Positions 33,364 through 43,439 are shown, counted from the first letter of the stretch. The stretch: DNA of 64,000 nt from Comamonas piscis (GCF_014109725.1 NZ_CP058554.1:1674001-1738000), one strand, 5' to 3'. Notes: generated from the letters alone by a model not told the origin. Made by a program: numbers and translations.

Positions 33364-34257
33364 TCAGCGGGGCAGCGCAAAGGCGGCCAGCACCTCCAGC
33401 ACCGCAGCAGCGGCCGGGTTGTGGCTGCCATCGCGGCGCTGGGCTACGGCCATCGGGCGCATCAGCCGGGGCCAGAGCTGGCGCACCTGCACGCCGGGCA
33501 GTTGCAGCTGGTCTTCGACCTCTTCCAGCGGCAGGATGACGGCGCTCTGGCTGGCAGCGGCCAGGCTTTTGAGCGCGCCTGGGTAGCTGAGCGTGAGAAA
33601 CGGCCGGGGGTGGTGGCCCGCCTGGCCAAACCAGCCGGCAATCAGGCCATGCATCTGCGTGGCGGGTGCAAACGAGGCCCAGCGCTTGTCGGCCAGCCAG
33701 TCTGGCGTCACCCGCTTAGGCGCTTTCCAGGCGGCGGGTAGCAGCACCACCATCGGGTCATTGCGCCAGGGCGTCAGCACAATCTCGGCGCTGCTGGGCT
33801 GGGGGCTGGCCACAATCGCCACATCCAGCGAGCCCGCACGCAGGCGCTGCATCGCATCGGCCGAGCCCACCGCCTCGAGCTTGACCTCCACCCCCGGGCT
33901 GCGCTGGCTTAGTTGCTCCAGCATTATCGGCAGCAGCCGGGTGCTGACCCCTGCCGATACGCCCACCTTGACCAGGCCTTCGCGGCCGCTGGCGCGGCGC
34001 TGCACCAGGTCGATCAGCTCATCGCTGGCCTCGAGCAGCTTGCGGCCATGCGCTACCAGCACCTCGCCCGCCGCCGTGAGCACCGCCTGGCGCCGGCCGC
34101 GCAGCAGCAGGGCCGTGTCCATGCGCGTTTCCAGCTCTTTGATGTGCAGGCTGATCGCCGGTGGTGAGAGGTGCAGCGCCTGTGCAGCAGCGGCAAAGGT
34201 GCCCAGGTCGGCAATGGCGACCAAGGTTTGTACCTGGTCCAAGTTAAGGTTTCGCAT
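33364..34257 (-). CDS. LysR-type transcriptional regulator upstream of the YihU-like gene
   Basis: The 297-aa protein has an N-terminal winged helix-turn-helix (about 5-63, with F-A-A-A-A-Q-A-L-H-L-S-P-P-A-I-S) and a substrate-binding domain (about 90-290). It is codirectional with the YihU-like dehydrogenase gene, 70 bp downstream, and probably regulates it or is cotranscribed with it. The effector is unknown. Confidence 0.9.
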   Translation of the reverse strand: MRNLNLDQVQTLVAIADLGTFAAAAQALHLSPPAISLHIKELETRMDTALLLRGRRQAVLTAAGEVLVAHGRKLLEASDELIDLVQRRASGREGLVKVGVSAGVSTRLLPIMLEQLSQRSPGVEVKLEAVGSADAMQRLRAGSLDVAIVASPQPSSAEIVLTPWRNDPMVVLLPAAWKAPKRVTPDWLADKRWASFAPATQMHGLIAGWFGQAGHHPRPFLTLSYPGALKSLAAASQSAVILPLEEVEDQLQLPGVQVRQLWPRLMRPMAVAQRRDGSHNPAAAAVLEVLAAFALPR

Positions 34258-34329
34258 CAGTTTTTCTGAAGTGAATGCATAGGAAATTCAACTTTACAGA
34301 AGTCTGGTCGGCGCCGAGCATCGGTGTCC

Positions 34330-34503
34330 ATGCAAAACCCTCGACCACTCCCTGAATCCTTGCCGCATCCGCCCCCGACCACTCCGGTGGACACGCCGCC
34401 GCTTAGCTGGTTGGCCAGGCGCTGGCATGGGTGGCTTGCGCTCTGCCAGCGGGCTGAGCAGCGCATCACCGAGAGCTTTCGAGTGCCTCCGGGTGCGGGC
34501 TAA
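34330..34503 (+). CDS. Candidate 57-aa small protein
   Basis: An ATG at 34330 opens a 57-codon frame ending in TAA at 34501-34503, two bases of which are also the stop of the convergent ABC-F gene. The product begins with a proline-rich stretch, then an amphipathic Trp/Arg-rich segment (about 28-45, L-A-R-R-W-H-G-W-L-A-L), and ends F-R-V-P-P-G-A-G. There is no recognised family. It fills an otherwise empty 242-bp gap divergent from the LysR gene. No strong ribosome-binding site is seen. Confidence 0.4.
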   Translation: MQNPRPLPESLPHPPPTTPVDTPPLSWLARRWHGWLALCQRAEQRITESFRVPPGAG

Positions 34504-36146
34504 GTGGGTATATCGCTTCTCCAGGGGGCCAACTGCCAGCGGCCATCGTCCCACGCAAGCCGGTGCGTCAAGGCCAATGCATCGAGCAGCGCCTCGTCAT
34601 GCGAGACGATGACCAGGCAACCCGGGTAGCTGCGCAGCATCTGCTCCAGCGCCTGCAGCGATGGGAGATCAAGGTGGTTGTCGGGCTCATCGAGCAGCAG
34701 CAATGGGGCGGGATCGTCGCGGTACAGCGCGCAGGCCATGGCGGCTTTGAGCCGCTCTCCTCCGCTCAGCTGGCCGCTGGGCTGCAGGGTATGCCGGGCG
34801 TCCAGCCCCAGCTGCGCCAGGCGCATGCGCAGCACGCCGTCTGGTGTCTGCGGGTTGTGCCGCTGCAGGTGGCTGAGTACGCTGCAGTCCGGCGGCAGCA
34901 GACTTTGCTGCTGGTCCAACATGGCGCAGCGCGCATGCACCTGCCGCTGTCCGGCGCTGGGGGCCAGTTGGCCGGCAAGGATCTGGAGCAGGCTGCTTTT
35001 GCCGCTGCCGTTGGGGCCCGTGATGGCCAGGCGCTGGCCGGCGCGCAGTTGCAGGTCCAGCGGTGCTGCGCCGGGCAGGCGGGGCGATTGCAGGGCTTGC
35101 AGCTCGGCGACGATGGCATCGTTGCTGCGCGCGGGTGCCAAAGCCGCTGGCGGCAGATGCCAGTGGATGGCGCTGGCTTGCCAGTCGATGGCCTGGGCGG
35201 CCTCGCTGACGCGCGCGTTCAGCGCTTGGCGGGCATCGGCATGCTGGGCCAGCAGCTTGCCGGTGGATGCCTCGGCGCGTTGCTTGGCGCGGCCCAGCAG
35301 AATCTTGGCTTGGTTGGCATGCTTGCCCTGCTTCTCGCCCCGGGCCTGTTTGCGTTCCTGGCGCTCTTGCTGGTCGCGCAGGGCGTGTTCGCTGCGCTTG
35401 CGCGCTTGCTTGCTGCGGGCCAGTTCATCCAGCGCCAGCTGTGCGCGCTGCTGCTGTGATTGTTGGTAGCCGCCGTAGGAGCCGCTGTACAGGCTCAGTC
35501 CATGGCTGCTCAGCTCAGCGATCACCTCCATCTGCGCGAGCAGGCGCCGGTCATGGCTGATCAGCAGCAGACCGCCAGGCCAGCACTGCAAGCGCTGCAC
35601 CAGCGCGTGCCGGGCGGCGGCATCGAGGTGGTTGCTGGGCTCGTCCAGAATCAAAAAATCGGCCTGCGCCAACTCCGCGCCCAACAGCGCCACGCGCATG
35701 GCCTGGCCGCCGCTCAGTGTGTTGGCGGGGGTGTCGGCGGGAAGCGCAGGCAAACCGCTGTCTTGCAGCAGGGTCTGGAACTGCTGGCGCAGATCCCAGC
35801 GCTCAGCCAGCAAGGCAAAGTCCTGCGGGTCGATGCTGCCTTGCTCGATGCGCTGCAAGGCGGCCAGTGCCGGCGCCAGCCCGGCCAGCGCGGCAATGCT
35901 TTGTCCCGGCTGCTGCGCCAGCAAGTTCTGTGGCAGATAGTGGATGTGGCCCGCGCGGCTGATGCGGCCGCTGGTTGGTGCAAGCTGGCCAGCCAGCAGT
36001 CTGGCCAGCACGGTTTTGCCCACGCCATTGCGGCCCACCAGCGCGGTGTGCTGGCGGTCAAAGCGGGTGTGGAGATCTGAAAAGAGCGGCTGGCCTTGCG
36101 GCAGCGAATAGGAGACGCCGTGCAGCGTCAAATGCGTGTCTGTCAT
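34500..36146 (-). CDS. ABC-F family ATPase
   Basis: The 548-aa soluble protein has two ABC ATPase domains in tandem without membrane segments. Walker A motifs are G-R-N-G-V-G-K-T (about 39-46) and G-P-N-G-S-G-K-S (about 352-359); signatures are L-S-G-G-Q and L-S-G-G-E; both Walker B motifs are followed by the ABC-F-typical D-E-P-x-N-H-L-D. The interdomain linker (about 225-310) is rich in Lys, Arg and Gln, like the P-site tRNA interaction motif region. ABC-F proteins act on ribosomes, easing stalled translation or protecting against antibiotics. The subgroup (Uup, YheS or other) cannot be set by eye. Confidence 0.9.
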   Translation of the reverse strand: MTDTHLTLHGVSYSLPQGQPLFSDLHTRFDRQHTALVGRNGVGKTVLARLLAGQLAPTSGRISRAGHIHYLPQNLLAQQPGQSIAALAGLAPALAALQRIEQGSIDPQDFALLAERWDLRQQFQTLLQDSGLPALPADTPANTLSGGQAMRVALLGAELAQADFLILDEPSNHLDAAARHALVQRLQCWPGGLLLISHDRRLLAQMEVIAELSSHGLSLYSGSYGGYQQSQQQRAQLALDELARSKQARKRSEHALRDQQERQERKQARGEKQGKHANQAKILLGRAKQRAEASTGKLLAQHADARQALNARVSEAAQAIDWQASAIHWHLPPAALAPARSNDAIVAELQALQSPRLPGAAPLDLQLRAGQRLAITGPNGSGKSSLLQILAGQLAPSAGQRQVHARCAMLDQQQSLLPPDCSVLSHLQRHNPQTPDGVLRMRLAQLGLDARHTLQPSGQLSGGERLKAAMACALYRDDPAPLLLLDEPDNHLDLPSLQALEQMLRSYPGCLVIVSHDEALLDALALTHRLAWDDGRWQLAPWRSDIPT

Positions 36147-36377
36147 ACCTGTGCGATGTCATGGATGCCGAACATCCCGCGCCATGGCTGGTACAAGCTT
36201 GCAGCATGGGCTGTCGGTGGACAGGGCATGGGCTGCGATCAAGGGGCGGGTGTGTGGCCGTCACTGAGACGGCGGCATCAATGGCGCATGGGTGTAAGAC
36301 CTCGCAAAGGGAAGGAAGCGGCTTATTGTAGGCCGCGTGCAGCAGGCGTCAAGGCCTGGGCCGGCAGGCCTCCAGGG

Positions 36378-36992
36378 TCAGCGCATCATGGCGGCAAAGG
36401 CCTGCTGGTACTGCTGCAGCTTGTGCGGGAAGTGGGCGGCACCGGTGTCAAACACCCAGTGCTCGATCGCAGGCGCGGGCGCCAGCCCCAGGCTGTGCAA
36501 CTGCTGCAAGGCATCGAGCTGGGTTTTAAAGCCATGCAGCATGGGGCCGTTGACGTCTTCATCGGAGTGGATGCCAGTGTCCAGAATGCTGGGCGCGATG
36601 GCGATGCTGCGGGCACCGCGCAGATGGCCCACGCGCAGCGCGCAGGCGACGGCTGCGGCACTGGTCGCTGGGCTCCAGTCTTCCGGGTGGCCCATGCCGA
36701 TCACCAGGAGGGAGGGGGCTTGCGCGGCACCCGCAGGCGGGGTGATCAGCAAGGTCTCCAGTGGCTGGGCGCGGAAGGCGCCATCGCGCCGGGCCTGGGC
36801 CAGCTGGCCGCCCAGGGCTGCATCGAGGTTGGCCAGCCCGCCTGTCATGGGCTGGTGGTCCACTTCATGCGTGAACATACAGGCGCAGGACAGGTCCACC
36901 TGCGCGCCGGTGGCATCCACGGTCACCAGTTCCAGGCGCACACCACGGTACTGTCCGATATCGCCACGTTCTACTGCTACTGCTGCTGCCAT
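36378..36992 (-). CDS. Peptidase M17 N-terminal-domain-like protein without catalytic domain
   Basis: The 204-aa protein resembles the N-terminal, non-catalytic domain of leucyl aminopeptidases (M17): alternating strands and helices with L-L-V-I-G-M-G near 113-119 and a helix around A-A-A-V-A-C-A-L-R. The catalytic M17 domain with its metal-binding N-T-D-A-E-G-R motif is absent. Length suggests a complete small protein rather than a truncation, and similar solo proteins occur in related bacteria. Its role is unknown. It is transcribed alone, 76 bp from the LysR gene stop upstream. Confidence 0.65.
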   Translation of the reverse strand: MAAAVAVERGDIGQYRGVRLELVTVDATGAQVDLSCACMFTHEVDHQPMTGGLANLDAALGGQLAQARRDGAFRAQPLETLLITPPAGAAQAPSLLVIGMGHPEDWSPATSAAAVACALRVGHLRGARSIAIAPSILDTGIHSDEDVNGPMLHGFKTQLDALQQLHSLGLAPAPAIEHWVFDTGAAHFPHKLQQYQQAFAAMMR

Positions 36993-37068
36993 TGGGGGGA
37001 TCTCCTGTCAGAGGGGGTTGCGCTGCGGCGGGATGCTGCAGAGGGCTCGGCCTATGCTAACAAGCGCA

Positions 37069-38037
37069 TCAACTGGGTGCTGTGGGAGGGCTTCCGACTT
37101 CCTCGCCTTGCTGCGCCAGCTGCTGTTGCAACAGCTCGACAAACGCCCGTACCTTGACGGGGCGAAAGCGCGCAGCCGGAAACACCGCATGGATGCCGCC
37201 GGACGGCAGCTTCCAGTCGGGCAGCACCTGGACCAGGCGGCCGCTGTGCAGGTCGTCGGCCACGGCGTAATCGGGCAGCACCGACAGCCCAGCGCCATGG
37301 CGCACTGCCTCGCGCACGGCCATCGTCGCATTGAGCGACAGCACCGAGGGCATGCTGACATTCTGGCGCTCCAGCGCATTGCGCGAAAAGCTCCAGTGCA
37401 GCGGATCGCGCAAGGCGGTGTTGGCGACAAAGGGCAGGACGCTCAGCTGCTGCGGTTCCTGCACATCCGCCAGTTGCGGGGACCAGCTGGGGGAGGCCAC
37501 CAGCAACTGGCGAAAGCTGCCAATCTGACGGGCCTGCAGGTGCAGCTCGGTGAGCCAGCCTACACGTATGGCCAGCTCCACCTGGCCGTCCATCAGGTCA
37601 AGGGATTGGTCGCTGAGCGAGGCATCCACCTTGCACTGCGGGTAGCGGCGGCAGAAGGCGGTGATGGCGGGCACGATGGCGGCAATGCCATAGTCGAGCG
37701 GGGCGGTGAGCCGCAAGGTGCCCGATGGTGCCTGGGCCGACTGTGACAGCTCATCAAAGGCCTCTGCTGCCTCCTTCAGGATGAAGGCGCAGCGCTGGTA
37801 AAAGGCCTGGCCGGCTTCGGTAGGCACCACCTTGCGGGTGCTGCGGGTGAGCAGGCTGGTGCTGAAATCGGCCTCCAGCTTGGCCACCTGCTGGCTGACC
37901 ACGGCCTTGGTGATGCCCAGGCGCTCGGCGGCTGCGGTAAAGCTGCCCGTCTCTACCACTGCACTGAAATAGGCCAGCCGCTTGAGGTGCGAGAAGTTGC
38001 CAAGGGCGGCCTCGTCAAGATTGTTTGCTTTTTGCAT
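37069..38037 (-). CDS. LysR-type regulator divergent from the DsbA-like gene
   Basis: The 322-aa protein has an N-terminal winged helix-turn-helix (about 18-76, with F-T-A-A-A-E-R-L-G-I-T-K-A-V-V-S) and a LysR effector domain (about 105-310). The Lys-Ala-Val-Val-Ser recognition helix and following V-A-K-L-E are typical of the CrgA/AaeR-type subgroup. It is divergent from the DsbA-like/SnoaL-like gene run across 75 bp, the classic LysR arrangement, so it likely controls that run and itself. Confidence 0.9.
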   Translation of the reverse strand: MQKANNLDEAALGNFSHLKRLAYFSAVVETGSFTAAAERLGITKAVVSQQVAKLEADFSTSLLTRSTRKVVPTEAGQAFYQRCAFILKEAAEAFDELSQSAQAPSGTLRLTAPLDYGIAAIVPAITAFCRRYPQCKVDASLSDQSLDLMDGQVELAIRVGWLTELHLQARQIGSFRQLLVASPSWSPQLADVQEPQQLSVLPFVANTALRDPLHWSFSRNALERQNVSMPSVLSLNATMAVREAVRHGAGLSVLPDYAVADDLHSGRLVQVLPDWKLPSGGIHAVFPAARFRPVKVRAFVELLQQQLAQQGEEVGSPPTAPS

Positions 38038-38052
38038 ACGACATATCTATTT

Positions 38053-38074
38053 GATTGCTATTTATTTGTCAATC
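38053..38074. promoter_or_regulatory. Candidate LysR operator dyad
   Basis: GATTG at 38053-38057 and CAATC at 38070-38074 form an inverted repeat with a 12-base AT-rich centre, in the short AT-rich interval between the divergent LysR and DsbA-like genes. Size and position fit a LysR-family recognition site, but the match is short. Confidence 0.4.
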
Positions 38075-38112
38075 CATCTTGGCTACTATGGCGCCATTGC
38101 ATCCGATATGGA

Positions 38113-38754
38113 ATGAATATGAATCGTCTGTATTACCTCTTCGATCCCCTCTGCGGCTGGTGCTATGGCGCTGGGCCTGTCCTCGCGCTGCTGTCGCAAC
38201 GCGGCGGCGACCAGCCGCAACTGCTGCCCAGCGGCCTGTTCGCGGGCGAAGGCGCAAGGCCCATGGACGACGCCTTTGCCGCCTACGCCTGGAGCAATGA
38301 CCAGCGCATCGAGCGCTTGACGGGCCAGCCCTTCAGCGCGCTCTACCGCAGCCAGGTGCTGGACAACCACGAGCGCATGTTCGACAGTGGCCCTGCCACG
38401 GTCGCGCTGACCGCCGTGGCCTTGACGGCGCCGCAACGCGAGGCCGAGGCGCTCAAAGCCATCCAGCATGCGCGCTATGTCGATGGGCTGGACAACACCG
38501 CCATCCCGGTGCTGCTGGCCTTGCTGCGTGGCCTGGGGCTTGAAGAGGCCGCTGCCCGGCTGGCAGCCCCCGATGTGGCGCTGATGGAAGCCTACAGCGC
38601 AAGAACAGCCCAGGCCCAGCAGCTGATGCGCGCGCTGGGTGCGCAAGGTGTACCCAGCTTTGTGCTGGAGCACGATGGCCAGCGGCAGCTGCTGAATGCG
38701 AGCACGGCTTTTTCCAACCCCGAGGCCTTCGCCGACCAATGGCTGGCCGCCTGA
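38113..38754 (+). CDS. DsbA-family (FrnE-like) thioredoxin-fold protein
   Basis: The 213-aa protein has a thioredoxin fold with an inserted helical domain as in DsbA/FrnE. The active-site motif is C-G-W-C near residue 14 in F-D-P-L-C-G-W-C-Y-G. The cis-proline region G-V-P-S-F-V-L is near 176-182. There is no signal peptide, so it acts in the cytoplasm, probably on thiol-disulfide chemistry or as a glutathione-dependent isomerase-like enzyme. ATG at 38113 is used; 38119 is equally possible. It is divergent from a LysR gene and heads a run with the SnoaL-like gene 19 bp downstream. Confidence 0.88.
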   Translation: MNMNRLYYLFDPLCGWCYGAGPVLALLSQRGGDQPQLLPSGLFAGEGARPMDDAFAAYAWSNDQRIERLTGQPFSALYRSQVLDNHERMFDSGPATVALTAVALTAPQREAEALKAIQHARYVDGLDNTAIPVLLALLRGLGLEEAAARLAAPDVALMEAYSARTAQAQQLMRALGAQGVPSFVLEHDGQRQLLNASTAFSNPEAFADQWLAA

Positions 38755-38773
38755 ATCAGCAAGGATTGACGGC

Positions 38774-39169
38774 ATGACGACAAGCAACCTGGACACCATT
38801 CGCGCCACTTACGAAGGCAGCCCCGAGGACAACGCGCAGCACCTGATGGCGGCGCTGGCGCCTGACGCGCTGTGGATCGAGGCGGCAGGATCGCCCTATG
38901 CCGGCAGCTATGTGGGTGCTGCGCAAATCGTTGAAGGCGTGTTTGCGCGCCTGGGCAATGACTGGGCGACCTTTAGCGCCCAGGTACACAGCTACCTGGC
39001 CGATGGTGATCGGGTCGCTGTCTTTGGCCGTTACGCCGGCACTCACCGCGCCAGTGGCAAAGCGATGGAGGCGAGCTTTTCGCATCTCTACCAGCTGCGT
39101 GGTGGCCGGATCATTCGCATGGAGCAGGTGGTGGACAGCGCCCCCATGTTGCAGGCCATGCAGGCATAA
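38774..39169 (+). CDS. SnoaL-like/NTF2-fold protein
   Basis: This 131-aa protein has the NTF2-like alpha+beta barrel pattern: an N-terminal helix, W-I-E-A-A-G-S-P-Y-A-G, a helix with I-V-E-G-V-F-A-R-L, then strands with G-D-R-V-A-V-F-G-R-Y-A-G-T and F-S-H-L-Y-Q-L-R-G-G-R-I. SnoaL-like proteins include ketosteroid-isomerase-type enzymes and many of unknown role. The ATG at 38774 gives a full domain. It follows the DsbA-like gene after 19 bp and precedes the next gene by 4 bp, so these are one operon. Confidence 0.85.
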   Translation: MTTSNLDTIRATYEGSPEDNAQHLMAALAPDALWIEAAGSPYAGSYVGAAQIVEGVFARLGNDWATFSAQVHSYLADGDRVAVFGRYAGTHRASGKAMEASFSHLYQLRGGRIIRMEQVVDSAPMLQAMQA

Positions 39170-39173
39170 GGCC

Positions 39174-39467
39174 ATGTACAGCCCTGATGAACTGCGCCAG
39201 TTGCAGGCCCTGGTCGCCCAATGGCGAGCGGGCGACTGGCATGCCGCACACAACGGCGTGCAGCACTACCCCGGCCTGCTCGCGGCATGGCTGCACGGCA
39301 TCCTGCATTTGCAGGAAGGCGATCTGGAAGATGCCGAGAACTGGTACGACCGCGCCGGCAAGCGTTTTCGCCAGCGCGAGACCTGGGAGCAGGAGCTGGC
39401 CCAGCTGGAAGAAGCCATGGCACAAGCCCTGGAACAAAGCACGGCAGCGGGCGCTGCCCATACCTAA
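39174..39467 (+). CDS. Small conserved helical protein of unknown function
   Basis: The 97-aa protein is hydrophilic and helical, without a signal peptide. Its order of helices (E-L-R-Q-L-Q-A-L-V, H-Y-P-G-L-L-A-A-W-L-H-G-I-L-H-L-Q-E-G-D-L-E-D-A-E-N-W-Y-D-R-A-G) resembles a single tetratricopeptide-like hairpin. I do not recognise a named family. Only four bases separate it from the SnoaL-like gene, indicating cotranscription. Confidence 0.75.
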   Translation: MYSPDELRQLQALVAQWRAGDWHAAHNGVQHYPGLLAAWLHGILHLQEGDLEDAENWYDRAGKRFRQRETWEQELAQLEEAMAQALEQSTAAGAAHT

Positions 39468-39531
39468 CACCCGGGGGCCGCAGGATGGCCTGCGCCCCTC
39501 TTTTTCTAACACTTTGAAAGCAAGCAAGACC

Positions 39532-40482
39532 ATGAAGCAACGCTACTACACCCTGTCCGCCTGCGCGCTGGCCGCTGCCCTGTTGGTGGGCTGCGATCGC
39601 AACAGCACCGAATCGGCGCCTGCGGCACCTGCCGCCAGTGCCCCCGCAGCACCCGCACCAGCTGACACCCAGCAGGCGGCCTTGACCACCGAGGTCTTCA
39701 ACCCAGGCGAGCAGGCGATCTTTGCGGTGTCCTCCGTGCTGGTGCAGGGCAAGACGGACGCGGTGCTGATCGATGCACAGTTCTCGGCGGAGCAGGCGCG
39801 CAAGCTGGCGGACAAGATCAAGGCCACGGGCAAGCGCCTGACGACGATCTACATCAGCCATGGCGACCCGGACTTCTACTTTGGCCTGGACACCCTGCAG
39901 GCGGCTTTCCCCGAGGCCAAGATTTTGGCCACGCCGCAGACCATTGCCCATATCAAGGAAACGAATGAAGCAAAGCTGAAGGTTTGGGGCCCCAAGCTGG
40001 GCGAGAACGCGCCCAAGCAGTTGGTGGTGCCTGAACCCCTGCAAGGCGACAGCCTGCAACTGGAGGGGCAGACCCTGCAGCTGATCGGCCTCGACAGCCC
40101 GGCGCCCGACCGCACGGTGCTGTGGATCCCATCGATCAAGACGGTGGCCGGCGGCATCCCGGTGATGGCCGGTGAGCATGTGTGGATGGCCGATACCCAG
40201 ACGCCGCAGTCCCACACGGATTGGCTGGCGATGCTTGAGCGCATCAAGGCGCTGGGCCCCGAGGTGGTGATCCCCGGTCACTTTGTGGGCACCATGCCTG
40301 CAGGCACGGCGGCGGTGGACTTTACCGCCGATTACATCCGCGCTTTTGACGAAGAGACGGCCAAGGCCCAGGATGGCGCGGCGCTGGAAGCGGCGATGAA
40401 GCAGCGCTTCCCCAATCTGGGAGGGCTCGAAAGCCTGGCTCTGAGCGCCAAGGTGGCCAAGGGCGAGATGCAGTGGCATTGA
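39532..40482 (+). CDS. MBL-fold lipoprotein with altered metal motif
   Basis: The 316-aa protein has a lipoprotein signal peptide with an L-V-G-C lipobox (Cys21), an Ala/Pro-rich tether (about 25-48), and a metallo-beta-lactamase-fold domain. The usual H-x-H-x-D-H motif is replaced by H110-G-D112-P-D114-F115, so two histidine ligands are missing; later ligands such as His in A-G-E-H-V, Asp in W-M-A-D and His in P-G-H-F are present. The same H-x-D-x-D variant occurs in some annotated MBL hydrolases, so it need not be inactive. The substrate is unknown. It lies 64 bp after the 97-aa gene and is closed by a strong terminator. Confidence 0.85.
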   Translation: MKQRYYTLSACALAAALLVGCDRNSTESAPAAPAASAPAAPAPADTQQAALTTEVFNPGEQAIFAVSSVLVQGKTDAVLIDAQFSAEQARKLADKIKATGKRLTTIYISHGDPDFYFGLDTLQAAFPEAKILATPQTIAHIKETNEAKLKVWGPKLGENAPKQLVVPEPLQGDSLQLEGQTLQLIGLDSPAPDRTVLWIPSIKTVAGGIPVMAGEHVWMADTQTPQSHTDWLAMLERIKALGPEVVIPGHFVGTMPAGTAAVDFTADYIRAFDEETAKAQDGAALEAAMKQRFPNLGGLESLALSAKVAKGEMQWH

Positions 40483-40508
40483 TCCAGCGCTGAGAAGGAC
40501 CACGGCGC

Positions 40509-40547
40509 TGCACCCCCGCCGGGATCGGCCATCCCGGCGGGGGTGCA
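40509..40547 (+). terminator. Strong 17-bp hairpin between the MBL gene and lepA
   Basis: A perfect 17-bp GC-rich stem pairs 40509-40525 with 40531-40547 around a CGGCC loop. The following bases are TTGCTTTG rather than a pure T-run. It lies 27 bp after the MBL stop and 92 bp before lepA, separating the two units. Confidence 0.8.
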
Positions 40548-40559
40548 TTGCTTTGTGCC

Positions 40560-40565
40560 TACAAT
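40560..40565 (+). promoter_or_regulatory. Possible -10 box for the lepA operon
   Basis: TACAAT at 40560-40565 is a good sigma-70 -10 hexamer just past the terminator hairpin and 73 bp before the lepA start. No clear -35 is seen because the terminator stem occupies that place. Confidence 0.3.
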
Positions 40566-40638
40566 GCGTGCTTTGGCTGGAATCTCCAGCCCCCTTGGCG
40601 TGCGCGCCAGATTCCAGGCCTTTATTCGTTGTTTGTTA

Positions 40639-42447
<1,809 letters not shown>

Positions 42448-42470
42448 GAAAAGCAGCCCAGAACAAAGTT

Positions 42471-43439
42471 ATGCAAATCCTGACAACACTGATTCTGGCC
42501 GCCTTTGTGGCCTATATGGGCGCCTGGTACAGCGGCGCGATCGAGGGCAACTTTGCCCTGCTGCTGTTTTTGGCCACCGTCATCACCGGTGCCTACTGGC
42601 TGGCAGAGCGTTTTTACTTTTTCCCCCGCCGCAAGGCCGCTGCCGTTCAACTGGAGGCTTCGGCCCAAGAGCGCCGCCGGCAGCTCGATGCCCAAGGCAT
42701 CCAGAAGGTCGATGGCGATGACCTGGAAGAGGGCAAGGCGCGCCTGCTGATGCAGCCCTGGTGGCTGGATTGGACCGCCGGTCTGTTCCCGGTGATCATC
42801 GTGGTCTTTATCCTGCGCTCTTTCCTGTTTGAGCCGTTCAAGATTCCGTCGGGCTCGATGATCCCGACCTTGCAGGTGGGCGACCTGATCTTGGTCAACA
42901 AGTTCACCTATGGCGTGCGCCTGCCGGTGATCAACAAGAAGATCAGCGATGGCACGCCGCCCAAGCGTGGCGATGTGATGGTGTTCCGCTATCCGCCGCA
43001 GCCCAGCATGGACTACATCAAGCGTGTGGTGGGCGTACCCGGTGACGAGGTGGCCTACATCAACAAGCGCCTGACCATCAATGGCCAGGCCGTGCCGACG
43101 ACCAACCAGCCCGATTATTTCGAGCAGGATGCGATGCGCTACTTCAAGCAGATTGAAGAGCAGCTGGGCGACAAGCCCCACCGCTCGATCATCAACCCGG
43201 ATGTGCCCAACTTTGTTCAGGGCGTGACCGACTTCAAGTACAAGGACAACTGCCGCTACAGCGTCGAAGGCGTGACCTGCAAGGTGCCCGAAGGCCACTA
43301 CTTCATGATGGGCGACAACCGCGACAATTCGTTGGATTCCCGTTACTGGGGCTTTGTGCCGGATGCGAATATTGTGGGTCGGGCCTTCTTTGTCTGGATG
43401 AATTTCGGTAACATCAAGCGCATCGGACCATTTAACTAA
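42471..43439 (+). CDS. lepB: Signal peptidase I
   Basis: The 322-aa inner-membrane serine protease removes signal peptides from exported proteins. It has hydrophobic segments at about 3-20, 27-45 and 103-120, followed by the periplasmic catalytic domain. The catalytic dyad is Ser129 in P-S-G-S-M-I-P-T-L and Lys184 in Y-I-K-R-V-V-G-V-P-G-D; the G-D-N-R-D-N-S-x-D-S-R box is present. It lies 23 bp after lepA. Confidence 0.96.
   Translation: MQILTTLILAAFVAYMGAWYSGAIEGNFALLLFLATVITGAYWLAERFYFFPRRKAAAVQLEASAQERRRQLDAQGIQKVDGDDLEEGKARLLMQPWWLDWTAGLFPVIIVVFILRSFLFEPFKIPSGSMIPTLQVGDLILVNKFTYGVRLPVINKKISDGTPPKRGDVMVFRYPPQPSMDYIKRVVGVPGDEVAYINKRLTINGQAVPTTNQPDYFEQDAMRYFKQIEEQLGDKPHRSIINPDVPNFVQGVTDFKYKDNCRYSVEGVTCKVPEGHYFMMGDNRDNSLDSRYWGFVPDANIVGRAFFVWMNFGNIKRIGPFN

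Noticed and set aside
36147..36377. Possible small gene in the 231-bp gap between the ABC-F and M17-like genes
   Set aside because: Only short frames without ribosome-binding sites; nothing else seen.
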